From positions 1 through 64,000 of the forward strand of contig NZ_DASYDG010000058.1 in assembly GCF_036499745.1 (NCBI RefSeq): a stretch of 64,000 nucleotides of DNA, given 5' to 3'. The notes below the pieces were generated by a model that was not told the origin of the DNA, ran no database searches, and saw only the letters and a program-made list of their open reading frames with translations. Made by a program: the position numbers and the translations under genes. The first letter of the stretch is position 1, and each line of letters opens with the position of its first letter. Source of the stretch: Pinirhizobacter sp036499745 (lineage in GTDB: Bacteria > Pseudomonadota > Gammaproteobacteria > Xanthomonadales > Rhodanobacteraceae). Shown one piece after another: positions 27,424-38,044 of the stretch.

Positions 27424-27849
27424 ATGGCGCTGGAGCGCACCCTTTCCATCATCAAGCCCGACGCCGTCGCCAAGAACGTCATCGGCGAAATCTATGCCCG
27501 TTTCGAGAAAGCCGGCCTGAAGATCGTGGCCGCCAAATTCAAGCAGCTCTCGCGCGCGGAAGCTGAAGGTTTCTACGCCGTGCACGCGGAGCGTCCGTTC
27601 TTCAAGGCACTGGTCGACTTCATGATCTCAGGCCCGGTGATGATCACCGCGCTGGAAGGTGAAGGCGCCATTCTTAAGCACCGTGATCTCATGGGCGCCA
27701 CCGATCCGAAGAAGGCCGACGCCGGCACCATCCGCGCCGACTTCGCCGATTCGATCGACGCCAATGCCGTGCACGGATCGGACGCTGCCGATACCGCCAA
27801 GGTGGAGATTGCTTATTTCTTCGCTTCGACGGAAGTCCTTTCCCGCTGA
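27424..27849 (+). CDS. ndk: Nucleoside diphosphate kinase
   Basis: 141 residues, the usual length. Starts ALERTLSIIKPDAVAKNVIG, and the active-site His is in NAVHGSDAA near residue 117. It equalises NTP pools using ATP. The upstream 219 bases hold TAGAAT at 27311-27316 and an AAGTA/TACTT inverted repeat at 27337-27352, but no clear promoter. The order ndk-rlmN-pilW is conserved in gammaproteobacteria. Confidence 0.97.
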   Translation: MALERTLSIIKPDAVAKNVIGEIYARFEKAGLKIVAAKFKQLSRAEAEGFYAVHAERPFFKALVDFMISGPVMITALEGEGAILKHRDLMGATDPKKADAGTIRADFADSIDANAVHGSDAADTAKVEIAYFFASTEVLSR

Positions 27850-27857
27850 GTATCGAC

Positions 27858-28979
27858 GTGACCGACCAAGGCAAAGTCAACCTGCTCGACTTCGATCGCC
27901 AGGGCTTGCGTGATTTCTTCGCGCAACTGGGCGAGAAGCCGTATCGCGCCGAGCAGGTGATGAAGTGGATCTACCACCACCTTGAAAGCGACTTCGGCAA
28001 CATGACCGACGTCGGCAAGGCGCTGCGCGCCAAGCTTGAGGAAGCCTGCTACATCGGTCCGCCGAACACCCTGCTGGACAAGGCCGCCATCGACGGCACG
28101 CACAAGTGGCTGCTGGGCATGGATGGCGGCAATGCGGTGGAAACGGTCTATATTCCTGAGCCCACGCGCGGCACGCTGTGCGTGTCCTCGCAGGTCGGTT
28201 GCGGCCTTAACTGCTCGTTCTGCTCCACCGCGACCCAGGGTTTCAACCGCAACCTCTCCACCGCCGAGATCATCGGACAGGTGTGGGTGGCGGCCAGGCA
28301 CCTGGGCAACGTGCCGCACCAGCAGCGCCGCATCACCAACGTGGTGATGATGGGCATGGGCGAGCCGCTGCTCAACTTCGACAACGTGGTGGCGGCGATG
28401 AGCCTGATGCGCGACGACCTGGGTTTCGGCCTGGCGTCCAAGCGCGTTACGTTGTCCACCGCGGGCCTGGTGCCGATGATCGACAAGCTCTCCGCGGTGA
28501 GCGACGTGTCGCTGGCGGTGTCGCTGCATGCCGCCAACGATGAGCTCCGGACCGAACTGGTGCCGTTGAACAAACGCTACCCGATCGCCGAGCTCGCCGC
28601 CGCCTGCGAGCGTTACATCGCCCGCAAGCCGCGCACGCACATCACCTTCGAATACACCCTGATGAAGGGCGTGAACGACCAGCCCGAACACGCCCGCCAG
28701 CTGATCAAGTTCATGCGCCGGCTGCCCGGCCACAACAAGGTGAACCTGATCCCGTTCAATCCATTCCCTGGTACGCGTTTTGAGCGTTCCGGACCCGATG
28801 CGATCCACGATTTCCAGACGCAGCTGCTCAGCGCCAACGTGCTGACCATGCTGCGGCGTACCCGTGGCGACGACATCGATGCAGCCTGTGGCCAGCTCAA
28901 GGGCCAGGTGCTGGACCGCACCCGCCGGCAGGCGGAGTTCCGCAAACGCCTGGAAGACGGGGTCAACCATGCTGCGTAA
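27858..28979 (+). CDS. rlmN: Dual-specificity 23S rRNA/tRNA m2A methyltransferase
   Basis: 373 residues from a GTG eight bases after ndk. The radical-SAM cluster CGLNCSFC (CxxxCxxC) lies near residue 115, and MMGMGEPLLNFDNV is the characteristic RlmN motif. It methylates A2503 of 23S rRNA and A37 of some tRNAs. The coding end overlaps the pilW start by eleven bases. Confidence 0.96.
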   Translation: MTDQGKVNLLDFDRQGLRDFFAQLGEKPYRAEQVMKWIYHHLESDFGNMTDVGKALRAKLEEACYIGPPNTLLDKAAIDGTHKWLLGMDGGNAVETVYIPEPTRGTLCVSSQVGCGLNCSFCSTATQGFNRNLSTAEIIGQVWVAARHLGNVPHQQRRITNVVMMGMGEPLLNFDNVVAAMSLMRDDLGFGLASKRVTLSTAGLVPMIDKLSAVSDVSLAVSLHAANDELRTELVPLNKRYPIAELAAACERYIARKPRTHITFEYTLMKGVNDQPEHARQLIKFMRRLPGHNKVNLIPFNPFPGTRFERSGPDAIHDFQTQLLSANVLTMLRRTRGDDIDAACGQLKGQVLDRTRRQAEFRKRLEDGVNHAA

Positions 28980-29772
28980 GTGTTCATGGATGCTGTGCGC
29001 GACGATGCTGCTGGCCGCTTGCCACTCGCAGCCGAGGCCGCCACAGGTGGCAAAGGATTCCCTGAACTCCGACCACCTGGTCCAGCAGAGCAAGGAAGAC
29101 CGGGCCACGGAGGGAGCACGCATCCATACCGAGCTCGGCCAGCAGTACATGCAGAACGGGCAACTGCAGGATGCGATGGAGAAGCTCACCAAGGCCCTTC
29201 AGTTCAGCGAGAAATACGCCCCGGCGCATACGGTGATCGCCGTGCTCTACGAGCGCATCGGCGATGATGCCAATGCGGCGATCCACTACAAGCGCGCCGT
29301 GGAGCTGGAGCCGAAGAAGGGCGCCCCGAACAACAATTACGGCGTCTTCCTGTGCAAGTCGGGCAAGGCTGCCGAGGCCCAGGTCTACTTCGACCGGGCC
29401 GTGCTCGATCCCTATTACGACACGCCCGACATTGCCCTGACCAACGCCGGTACGTGCCAGCTCAAGTCCAACCAGTACGAGACCGCGGAGATCGATTTCC
29501 GCAAGGCGCTGGCCCGCAACGCCCGCAACAGCGAGGCGCTGTATCAGCTGGCACATGTGCTGTACCTTAAGAACGATGCGTTCCGCGCCCGCGCCTTCCT
29601 GCAGCGTTACGAAGCTTCAGGACAGAGCAGCCCGGATGCATTGAAGCTCGGTCACGACATCGAGCTCCGTCTGGGCAATGGCGAGGGTGCCCAGGACTAC
29701 ATCAGGCGGCTACGCAAACAGTTCCCGGATTCGGAACAGGCGCATGCCACGGACGCAACAGCACGTCAATGA
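28969..29772 (+). CDS. pilW: Type IV pilus biogenesis lipoprotein PilW/PilF (TPR)
   Basis: 267 residues with a lipoprotein signal peptide (LLAAC lipobox at about residue 17) and at least four TPR units (ARIHTELGQQYMQNGQLQDA onward). PilF/PilW is the outer-membrane pilotin needed to assemble the PilQ secretin. Position between rlmN and rodZ is the conserved one. Its stop overlaps the rodZ start. Confidence 0.93.
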   Translation: MLRKCSWMLCATMLLAACHSQPRPPQVAKDSLNSDHLVQQSKEDRATEGARIHTELGQQYMQNGQLQDAMEKLTKALQFSEKYAPAHTVIAVLYERIGDDANAAIHYKRAVELEPKKGAPNNNYGVFLCKSGKAAEAQVYFDRAVLDPYYDTPDIALTNAGTCQLKSNQYETAEIDFRKALARNARNSEALYQLAHVLYLKNDAFRARAFLQRYEASGQSSPDALKLGHDIELRLGNGEGAQDYIRRLRKQFPDSEQAHATDATARQ

Positions 29773-30866
29773 ACACGAAAAAGCCCAATATGAACGGTAA
29801 CCAGGATCACGAAGACCTGTTCCGTGCCGATGCCGCGGGGGCGGCAGACGGCGAGGCGGCACCGGAGGCCCCCATCGAGACGGCCCCGGACGTGCCGGAC
29901 GTGGCGGAGCATCGCTTCGTCGAATCGGTAGTGTTCGCCCCCCGTTTCGGCGACCGCCTCCGCGCGGCGCGCGAGGCGCGGGGCCTGGACATCGAGGCCT
30001 GCACCCATCAACTGCGACTGCCGTCACGGCTGCTGCGCCAGCTCGAGGCCGGGGAATACAACGGCATCGACTATCAGGTGTACCTGGCAGGCTACCTCTC
30101 CAAGTACGGCCGTTTCCTGGGGGTGGATGAAGCCGCCATCGCCGAGGAAATCGAACACACGAAGTCGAAGCAGCCGACCCTGGTGGTCACCGGTGGTATT
30201 TCGCACTCGCGCTACCTGCTCGACCGTTACATGACGGCGGCGCAATACGTGGTGCTCACCGCGGTGATCGTAGTGCCGCTGATCTGGTTCGGCGTGCGCG
30301 GTACGTTCGACCGGGACTTGGCCCGCCTGGCGCCGCTCGACGCCTCGCCGGTGACGGCCCAGCAGGACACTGTCCCGGCCGCGTCCACCAGCGTCGGTGC
30401 GAACGCCGTCGCCGCCGCGGCGCCCGTTGCCCGGCCGCCGGCACCCACGCCGGTGGATGACCAGCAGCCGTTGCTGGCCTCGATGGCAATCTTCCCGAAC
30501 ATGGAAAACCGCGTCACGGCGCCGAAGGTGGATGTTCCTGCCGTTGATGCTGCCAGCGCGGTCGGCCAGGGCAGCCATACCCTATCGCTTACCGTGCCCT
30601 CGGCCAGCTGGGTCGAGGTGCTTGCCGCCGATGGATCGAGGCTTGAGTACGGCCTGTTGCCGGCGGGCACCACGCGAAGCTATCGCAGTGACGGCAACAT
30701 GGACGTGCGCATCGGCAACGCCACGGGCGCCCAGGCCATGGTCGACGGCAAGCCCGTGGCCCTGGACGGCTTCCGCCGGGCCAACGTGGCCCGTTTCAAG
30801 GTGGATGTCCACAACGGCCAGGCCCAGGCGGTCGGTGGTGCTCCGCCGGCGCCGACCAATAACTGA
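29769..30866 (+). CDS. rodZ: Cytoskeletal protein RodZ
   Basis: 365 residues. A cytoplasmic helix-turn-helix domain (RLRAAREARGLDIEACTHQL, about residues 60-130) is followed by one membrane helix (AQYVVLTAVIVVPLIWFGV, about 158-176), a Pro/Ala-rich periplasmic linker and a C-terminal DUF4115 beta domain (SWVEVLAADG to DGKPVAL). RodZ links MreB to the elongation machinery and sets rod shape. The usual next gene in many relatives, ispG, is absent here. Confidence 0.93.
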   Translation: MNTKKPNMNGNQDHEDLFRADAAGAADGEAAPEAPIETAPDVPDVAEHRFVESVVFAPRFGDRLRAAREARGLDIEACTHQLRLPSRLLRQLEAGEYNGIDYQVYLAGYLSKYGRFLGVDEAAIAEEIEHTKSKQPTLVVTGGISHSRYLLDRYMTAAQYVVLTAVIVVPLIWFGVRGTFDRDLARLAPLDASPVTAQQDTVPAASTSVGANAVAAAAPVARPPAPTPVDDQQPLLASMAIFPNMENRVTAPKVDVPAVDAASAVGQGSHTLSLTVPSASWVEVLAADGSRLEYGLLPAGTTRSYRSDGNMDVRIGNATGAQAMVDGKPVALDGFRRANVARFKVDVHNGQAQAVGGAPPAPTNN

Positions 30867-31015
30867 CCGCCCGCGCGCTGTCCCGGCCGCGTCACCGGCT
30901 TTTAAGGTATCCTTGTTCATTCACCCGGCCGGACGCGCCATTGGCGCATCCGGCGGGTATTCCTGCCCACCATGTCGGGCGCGCGGGGCTTCGAAGCCCC
31001 CTCCACGGTGCATGC

Positions 31016-31666
31016 ATGTCTTTCGATTCATACGACGACTACGAACAGGGCGAACGCATCCAGCAGTGGCTGCGTCAGAACGGCGTCTCCATCATCGTTG
31101 GCATTGTCCTGGGCCTGTTGCTGATCTTCGGCTACCAGAAGTGGAAGAATCACCGCGCCGACCACGAGGCCGAGGCGGCCACGCTGTATGAACAGGTACA
31201 GGTAGCCCTGGCAACCAACAAGTCAGCCGAGGCCGACGCCAGTATCGATCGCCTGCAGACGCAGTTCACCGACACCACCTACGCGGTATTCGCCTCGGCC
31301 GATCGCGCCCGGGTAGCGGCTGAAGCCAACCAGCTGGACAAGGCCCAGGTGGCCCTCGACTGGGCCCAGGCGCACGCCACCGACGATGCCGTGAAGGGTC
31401 TGGTGCAGCTGCGCGCCGCCCAGGTTCGCCTGGCTTCCGGCCACGCCGACCAGGCGCTGTCCACCCTCGATACGATGCCCAAGGGTGCCTACATTTCCCT
31501 TGCACAGGAACTACGCGGCGATGCGCTGGTCAAGCTTGGACGCATCGACGAGGCCCGCAAGGCCTATACGGCCGCGATGGCCTCGATGGACGACAGCGCG
31601 CCGCAACGCGGCGTGGTGAAACTGAAGATTGACGATCTGGCCGTGGCCGGGAAGCAGGGTGCATGA
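31016..31666 (+). CDS. yfgM: YfgM-type TPR protein, SecYEG ancillary factor
   Basis: 216 residues: a cytosolic MSFDSYDDYEQGERIQQWLR start, one membrane helix (about 25-42) and a periplasmic TPR_21 domain, typical of YfgM, which works with PpiD at SecYEG. The ATG has no good ribosome site; a perfect palindrome GGGGCTTCGAAGCCCC (30985-31000) lies 15 bases upstream and could affect initiation. Its end overlaps bamB by four bases, the conserved yfgM-bamB pair. Confidence 0.92.
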   Translation: MSFDSYDDYEQGERIQQWLRQNGVSIIVGIVLGLLLIFGYQKWKNHRADHEAEAATLYEQVQVALATNKSAEADASIDRLQTQFTDTTYAVFASADRARVAAEANQLDKAQVALDWAQAHATDDAVKGLVQLRAAQVRLASGHADQALSTLDTMPKGAYISLAQELRGDALVKLGRIDEARKAYTAAMASMDDSAPQRGVVKLKIDDLAVAGKQGA

Positions 31667-32859
31667 AACGGTTCCTCCTAGTGGCTGCTCTGGCGTCCGT
31701 CGCCGTCCTGGCCGGTTGCCATAACGCCAAGAAAGAAAACATCGAACCGCCGACCAAGCTCACCGACCTCAAGCCAACGCTCAAGGTCGAGCGGCTGTGG
31801 AAGTCGAGCGTGGGCGACGGCGCGGTCAAGACAGGCATACGCCTGCGGCCTGAAGTGGTCGACGGCGTGCTTTATGCCGCCAGTGCCGACGGCGACCTCA
31901 TCGCCATCGACGCCAATACCGGCAAAACCGTGTGGCGGCAGAAGTCGCGCACCCACGGCTGGTTCGGCTGGGGCGACAAGAAGCGCCCGGATGCCTTCAT
32001 GGCGGGCGGTCCCACCGTCGCTGGCGACCTGCTGGTGGTCGGCACGCTCGACGGCCACGTCTATGGCCTGGGTGCGAAAGACGGGGCAAAGCGCTGGACG
32101 GCCGAGGTCACCGCCGAGGTCATCACCGCGCCTGCCATCGTCGGCAACCTGGTCGTGGTACGCACGTCCGACGGTCGCCTCTACGGCCTGGATTCGGCCA
32201 CCGGCGAACGCCGCTGGGCCTACGACCAGACCGCCGTGCCCACCTTGAGCCTGCGCGGCAATGGTCCACTGCTGGTGGCCAATGGCGTGGTGTTCTTCGG
32301 CAGTGACAACGGCAAGCTGGTGGCGCTGCGCATGGACAACGGCGAGAAGCTCTGGGAACAGGGCCTTTCCAGCGGCGAAGGCCGCACCGAGATCGATCGC
32401 CTGAACGACGCCGACGGCTCCGTTGTGCTGGACGGCAATACGCTTTTCGCCGCGGCCTACCATGGTCAGCTCACGGCGGTGGACGGCCCCAGCGGACGTC
32501 CGCTGTGGAACCGTCCGTTCTCCAGCTACACATCGATCGACGTGCACGGTAATGCCGTGTACGGCGTGGACGAGCAGTCCAACCTATGGGCCTTCGACAA
32601 GAGCGGCGGCGCGGACATGTGGAAGCAGGACGCCCTGAAGTACCGCTGGCTCACCGGCCCCGCCGCGCAGGGCGATTACATCGTCGTCGGCGACCTGGAA
32701 GGCTACGTACACTGGCTGGCCAGTGGCGACGGCAAGCTCGTTGCACGTGAGCGCCTGTCGAAGAAGGCCATTCGCTCGCAGCCGGTGGTCGTGGGCAATA
32801 CCGTTTACGTGGAAGATGTCGAAGGTCATATCGGCGCCTATCGCATCGCCGCACCTTAA
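31663..32859 (+). CDS. bamB: Outer membrane assembly lipoprotein BamB
   Basis: 398 residues. The lipobox VLAGC gives a mature lipoprotein from Cys19. Repeated beta-propeller blades contain PQQ-like motifs such as LIAIDANTGKTVW, VYGLGAKDGAKRW and LVALRMDNGEKLW. BamB helps BamA fold outer-membrane proteins. Located between yfgM and der as in E. coli. Confidence 0.96.
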   Translation: MKRFLLVAALASVAVLAGCHNAKKENIEPPTKLTDLKPTLKVERLWKSSVGDGAVKTGIRLRPEVVDGVLYAASADGDLIAIDANTGKTVWRQKSRTHGWFGWGDKKRPDAFMAGGPTVAGDLLVVGTLDGHVYGLGAKDGAKRWTAEVTAEVITAPAIVGNLVVVRTSDGRLYGLDSATGERRWAYDQTAVPTLSLRGNGPLLVANGVVFFGSDNGKLVALRMDNGEKLWEQGLSSGEGRTEIDRLNDADGSVVLDGNTLFAAAYHGQLTAVDGPSGRPLWNRPFSSYTSIDVHGNAVYGVDEQSNLWAFDKSGGADMWKQDALKYRWLTGPAAQGDYIVVGDLEGYVHWLASGDGKLVARERLSKKAIRSQPVVVGNTVYVEDVEGHIGAYRIAAP

Positions 32860-32882
32860 GATCCCTTCGGAAACGCGCCGCC

Positions 32883-34283
32883 ATGTTGCCTGTCGTTGCC
32901 CTGGTCGGCCGTCCGAACGTTGGTAAGTCGACCCTTTTCAATGCGCTCACGCGCAGCCGTGACGCCCTCGTGGCGGACATGCCCGGTGTCACGCGTGATC
33001 GCCATTACGGTGTCTGCCGGCTGGGTGAACGCCCGTTCGTGCTGGTGGATACCGGCGGCCTGTCCGGTAGCGACGAGGGCATCGAGGGCCTGACGGCGCA
33101 GCAGGTGCGCCTGGCCGTGGCCGAGGCCAACGTGCTGGTGTTCGTGGTCGACGCCCGCGACGGCCTGCTCCCGCAGGATGGCTCCATCCTCGACGAACTC
33201 CGCCGCACGGGTAAGCCCGTGATCGTCGGCGTGAACAAGACCGACGGCGTGGACGAATCCACTGCCCTGGGCGAATTCGCACGTTTTGGCGTGGCACACA
33301 CGCTTCCGCTGTCGGCCGCGCACGGCCGTGGCGTGGACGCCCTCATCGCGGCCGCGTTGCCGATGCTGCCGCCCGACCAGGATGACGCCGATCCCGGCCT
33401 GTCCGACGAGGGCATTCGCGTCACCATCGCCGGCCGCCCTAATGCCGGCAAGTCCACCCTGATCAATCGCCTGCTGGGCGAGGACCGCCTGATCGTTTCT
33501 GAAGTTGCCGGCACCACGCGTGACCCCATCCGGGTGCCCCTCGAGCGCGACGGCAAGCTGTTCACCCTGATCGACACCGCTGGCGTCCGGCGCCGCGCCC
33601 GTGTCGAAGAAGCGGTAGAGAAATTCAGCGTTATCAAGACACTGCAGAGCATTGCTGCGTCCCAGGTAACGGTGATCCTGATCAATGCCCGCGAAAACCT
33701 GGCCGACCAGGACCTCACCCTGATCGGCCACGCCATCGAGGAAGGCCGCGCGCTGGTGATCTGCGTGAACAAGTGGGACGACATGGACACCTACGCCCGC
33801 GATCAGTGCAAGCGCGCGCTGGAGCGTCGTCTGGCGTTCGTGGAGTGGGCCAAGACAGTATTCATCTCCGCGCTACATGGCTCGGGCCTGCGCGAGCTGA
33901 TGCGAGCCGTGGTGCGCGCGCACGCCGCCGCTACGCGCCAGCTCACTTCCAGCGACCTCACCCGTACGCTTGAGCAGGCCTATGAGGGCTATCAGCCGCC
34001 GTTGGTCCGCGGCCATGCGCCCAAGCTTCGCTATGCGCATCCGGGCGGCTCCAATCCGCCCACGATCGTGATCCACGGCAGCCGTACCAAGCACATCGCG
34101 CCGGCCTACCGCCGCTACCTTGAAGGTTACTTCCGCAAGCGCTACAAGCTGGAAGGAACACCGGTGCGCATCGATTTCAAGGATGGCGAGAATCCCTTCG
34201 CCGGCAAGAAGAACGTCCTTACCGACAGCCAGAAACAAAAGCGCCAGCGGATGATCCGCAACGCCAAGCGCCGCGAGAAATAG
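32883..34283 (+). CDS. der: Ribosome biogenesis GTPase Der (EngA)
   Basis: 466 residues with two tandem GTPase domains: GRPNVGKSTLFN with DTGG and NKTD, then GRPNAGKSTLINRLLG with DTAG and NKWD. A C-terminal KH-like domain ends in a basic KRQRMIRNAKRREK tail. Essential for 50S subunit maturation. Starts 23 bases after bamB, the conserved order. Confidence 0.97.
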   Translation: MLPVVALVGRPNVGKSTLFNALTRSRDALVADMPGVTRDRHYGVCRLGERPFVLVDTGGLSGSDEGIEGLTAQQVRLAVAEANVLVFVVDARDGLLPQDGSILDELRRTGKPVIVGVNKTDGVDESTALGEFARFGVAHTLPLSAAHGRGVDALIAAALPMLPPDQDDADPGLSDEGIRVTIAGRPNAGKSTLINRLLGEDRLIVSEVAGTTRDPIRVPLERDGKLFTLIDTAGVRRRARVEEAVEKFSVIKTLQSIAASQVTVILINARENLADQDLTLIGHAIEEGRALVICVNKWDDMDTYARDQCKRALERRLAFVEWAKTVFISALHGSGLRELMRAVVRAHAAATRQLTSSDLTRTLEQAYEGYQPPLVRGHAPKLRYAHPGGSNPPTIVIHGSRTKHIAPAYRRYLEGYFRKRYKLEGTPVRIDFKDGENPFAGKKNVLTDSQKQKRQRMIRNAKRREK

Positions 34284-34299
34284 TCCTCCCGGAGACGCC

Positions 34300-35454
34300 A
34301 TGAACCAGCCGCCATCGTCGCCAGCCAGCCCGCGCGCCGACGTGCGTGAGGTGACGCCGGCCGAGGCCCGGTTTCGGCAAGGGCAGGGGGCGGTGCTGCT
34401 GGATGTGCGCGAAGATGACGAACGCGCCGCGGTGGCTGAAGGCTCCGTCGGTATTCCACGGGGCCTCCTTCCCACGCGTGCGGCGGGGCTTGTACCCGAT
34501 CTCACCACCCCCGTCCTGCTGATCTGCGGTACAGGCGTTCGCTCACGCCTGGCGGCCGCCACGATGCTCGACATGGGTTACCTCGATGTTGCATCGATCG
34601 CCGGTGGCTTCGCCCGCTGGAGCGCGGAGGGCTTGCCGCTTGCAGCCGGGCTGCTCGATGCCGATGCTGCCAACCGCTATGCCCGGCAGGTGATCCTGCC
34701 GCAGGTGGGCGTGTCCGGCCAGGCCCGCCTGGCGGCCTCGCGGGTGGCCATCGTCGGTGCCGGTGGCCTGGGCGCTCCGGCCATGCTCTATCTCGCCGGT
34801 GCAGGGGTGGGCCATCTCACCCTTATCGATGACGACCGCGTCGAACGCAGCAACCTGCACCGCCAGGTGGTCCATACGGATGATCGCGTGGGCATGGCGA
34901 AGGTCGAATCTGCGCGCCAGCTACTGCAGGCACTCAATCCCACGATCGACGTAGTGGCACGAGAAGAAAAATTGCAGGCGTCCAATGTGGAAACACTGCT
35001 GGCCGGCTACGACGTGGTGATAGACGGTGCGGATAACTTCGCCGCGCGCTACCTGATCGCCGCAGCCACGCTCCATCTGGAAATACCGATGGTGTACGGC
35101 GCGGTGGAAAGGTTTTCCGGGCAGGTCAGTGTTTTTGACCCCCGTCGGGACGACAGCCCGTGCTACCGGTGCATCTATCCACGCCCGCCGCGTCCAGGCG
35201 ACGTACCCGATTGCAACCAGGCTGGCGTCCTCGGCGTGATTCCCGGCACGATTGGCCTGCTTCAGGCCACCGAGACCTTGAAGCTGTTGCTTGGCGTGGG
35301 CGACAACCTTGTCGGGCGCCTGCTGACGTACGATGCTCTTACCATGCGCTTTCGCGAGGTAGCCATCCCGCGCGATGCCGCGTGTCCAGGATGTGGTGCC
35401 CATGTCAGCTCCGTGGATTATCTGGCCATCGAAGGCTTTAGCTGCCAGGCGTAG
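34300..35454 (+). CDS. moeB: Rhodanese-MoeB fusion (sulfur-carrier adenylyltransferase)
   Basis: 384 residues. Residues ~10-110 form a rhodanese domain with active loop CGTGVRS near residue 75; the rest is a ThiF/MoeB E1-like adenylyltransferase with VGAGGLGAPAMLYLAGAG, an internal DCNQAGVLG loop and a zinc site from two CxxC pairs (CYRC, CPGC). It activates the C-terminal Gly of MoaD- or ThiS-like carriers, and the fused rhodanese can supply sulfur, as in eukaryotic MOCS3 but with the domain order reversed. No molybdopterin genes are adjacent. Confidence 0.9.
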   Translation: MNQPPSSPASPRADVREVTPAEARFRQGQGAVLLDVREDDERAAVAEGSVGIPRGLLPTRAAGLVPDLTTPVLLICGTGVRSRLAAATMLDMGYLDVASIAGGFARWSAEGLPLAAGLLDADAANRYARQVILPQVGVSGQARLAASRVAIVGAGGLGAPAMLYLAGAGVGHLTLIDDDRVERSNLHRQVVHTDDRVGMAKVESARQLLQALNPTIDVVAREEKLQASNVETLLAGYDVVIDGADNFAARYLIAAATLHLEIPMVYGAVERFSGQVSVFDPRRDDSPCYRCIYPRPPRPGDVPDCNQAGVLGVIPGTIGLLQATETLKLLLGVGDNLVGRLLTYDALTMRFREVAIPRDAACPGCGAHVSSVDYLAIEGFSCQA

Positions 35455-35579
35455 ATACTGCCGCCACCGGAAATTGTAAGGGCGCAAGCCTGCGGTGACC
35501 CGCCACAAGCAGCTCGTGGCCACCCCGTAACACGCTCGCATTTGCGATAATGAACAATTCCTCCGCATCAGCCAGGCCC

Positions 35580-36455
35580 ATGACCGCACGCATCCTCGAT
35601 GGCAAACGCATCGCCCAGGAGCTGCTCGACCATATCGGCCGGCGCGTCGCCCGCCGCGTGGCCGATGGTCGCCCCGCGCCTGGTCTTGCCGTGGTCATGG
35701 TGGGCGAAGATCCCGCTTCCGCGGTGTACGTGCGCAACAAGCGCAAGGCCTGCCAGCAGGTCGGCTTCCATTCCTTCGCCTATGACCTTCCCGCCGATAC
35801 CACGCAGGAAGAGGTCATCGCCCTCATCGACAACCTCAACGCCGATCCACAGGTCGATGGCATCCTGGTGCAATCGCCATTGCCGCGGCATATCGACGAG
35901 GACGCCCTGGTCGACCGCATTGACCCGGGCAAGGATGTCGACGGCTTCCAGGCCGTGAACGTGGGTCGCCTTGCCCTGCGCCGCTTCGGCCTGAGGCCTT
36001 GCACACCGCGCGGCGTGATGACCCTGCTGGGCCATACCGACCGCCCCGTGCGTGGTCGCCATGCGGTGATCGTGGGCGTTTCCAATCACGTCGGCCGGCC
36101 ATTGGGCCTGGAGCTGCTGATCGCCGGCTGCACCACCACCAGCTGCCATAAATTCACGCAGGATCTGGCCGGATTCGTCGGCCAGGCCGATATCCTGGTG
36201 GTGGCCGCGGGCAAGCCAGGGCTGGTGAAGGGTGAATGGGTGAAGGAAGGCGCGGTGGTGATCGACGTGGGCATCAACCGCCTGGAAGACGGCCGTCTGG
36301 TGGGCGACGTGGAGTTCGAGCCGGCCTCGCGCCGTGCCTCCTGGATCACGCCCGTGCCCGGCGGCGTGGGGCCGATGACCGTCGCCACGCTGATGGAAAA
36401 CACCCTTGAAGCGGCTGAAGCCCGCGACGGCACGTCGTTCAAGCCACTCTCGTGA
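35580..36455 (+). CDS. folD: Bifunctional methylene-THF dehydrogenase/cyclohydrolase
   Basis: 291 residues from the ATG at 35580 (MTARILDGKRIAQELL), which fits the family length better than the frame opening at 35550. Shows YVRNKRKACQQVG with the catalytic Lys, VQSPLPRHID and the NADP loop VIVGVSNHVGRPLGLEL, and ends PVPGGVGPMTVATLMENT. It interconverts one-carbon folates for purine and methionine synthesis. A GATAAT at 35546-35551 could be a -10 element. Confidence 0.96.
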   Translation: MTARILDGKRIAQELLDHIGRRVARRVADGRPAPGLAVVMVGEDPASAVYVRNKRKACQQVGFHSFAYDLPADTTQEEVIALIDNLNADPQVDGILVQSPLPRHIDEDALVDRIDPGKDVDGFQAVNVGRLALRRFGLRPCTPRGVMTLLGHTDRPVRGRHAVIVGVSNHVGRPLGLELLIAGCTTTSCHKFTQDLAGFVGQADILVVAAGKPGLVKGEWVKEGAVVIDVGINRLEDGRLVGDVEFEPASRRASWITPVPGGVGPMTVATLMENTLEAAEARDGTSFKPLS

Positions 36456-36485
36456 TGCAGTGCGGCATGCGGGGCCGCGATATCG

Positions 36486-36491
36486 TATAAT
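36486..36491 (+). promoter_or_regulatory. Candidate -10 element of guaB
   Basis: A consensus TATAAT lies 29 bases before the guaB start in an otherwise GC-rich spacer. No good -35 hexamer is seen at 16-18 bases upstream, so activation or an extended contact is likely. Confidence 0.55.
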
Positions 36492-36520
36492 GGCGTGATT
36501 TACCCGCGGGAACACTCGCC

Positions 36521-37975
<1,455 letters not shown>

Positions 37976-37983
37976 GCACCCAC

Positions 37984-38012
37984 GAAGACCGCCTCGCACG
38001 AGGCGGTTCTTC
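37984..38012 (+). terminator. Hairpin between guaB and guaA
   Basis: An 11-bp stem, GAAGACCGCCTCG pairing with CGAGGCGGTTCTTC (one G-T pair included), starts eight bases after the guaB stop and is followed by TTTC. It lies inside what is otherwise an operon, so partial termination or a processing site is likely. Confidence 0.65.
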
Positions 38013-38044
38013 TTTCAGGCTTCCGCACCGTGAGTAACCGCGCC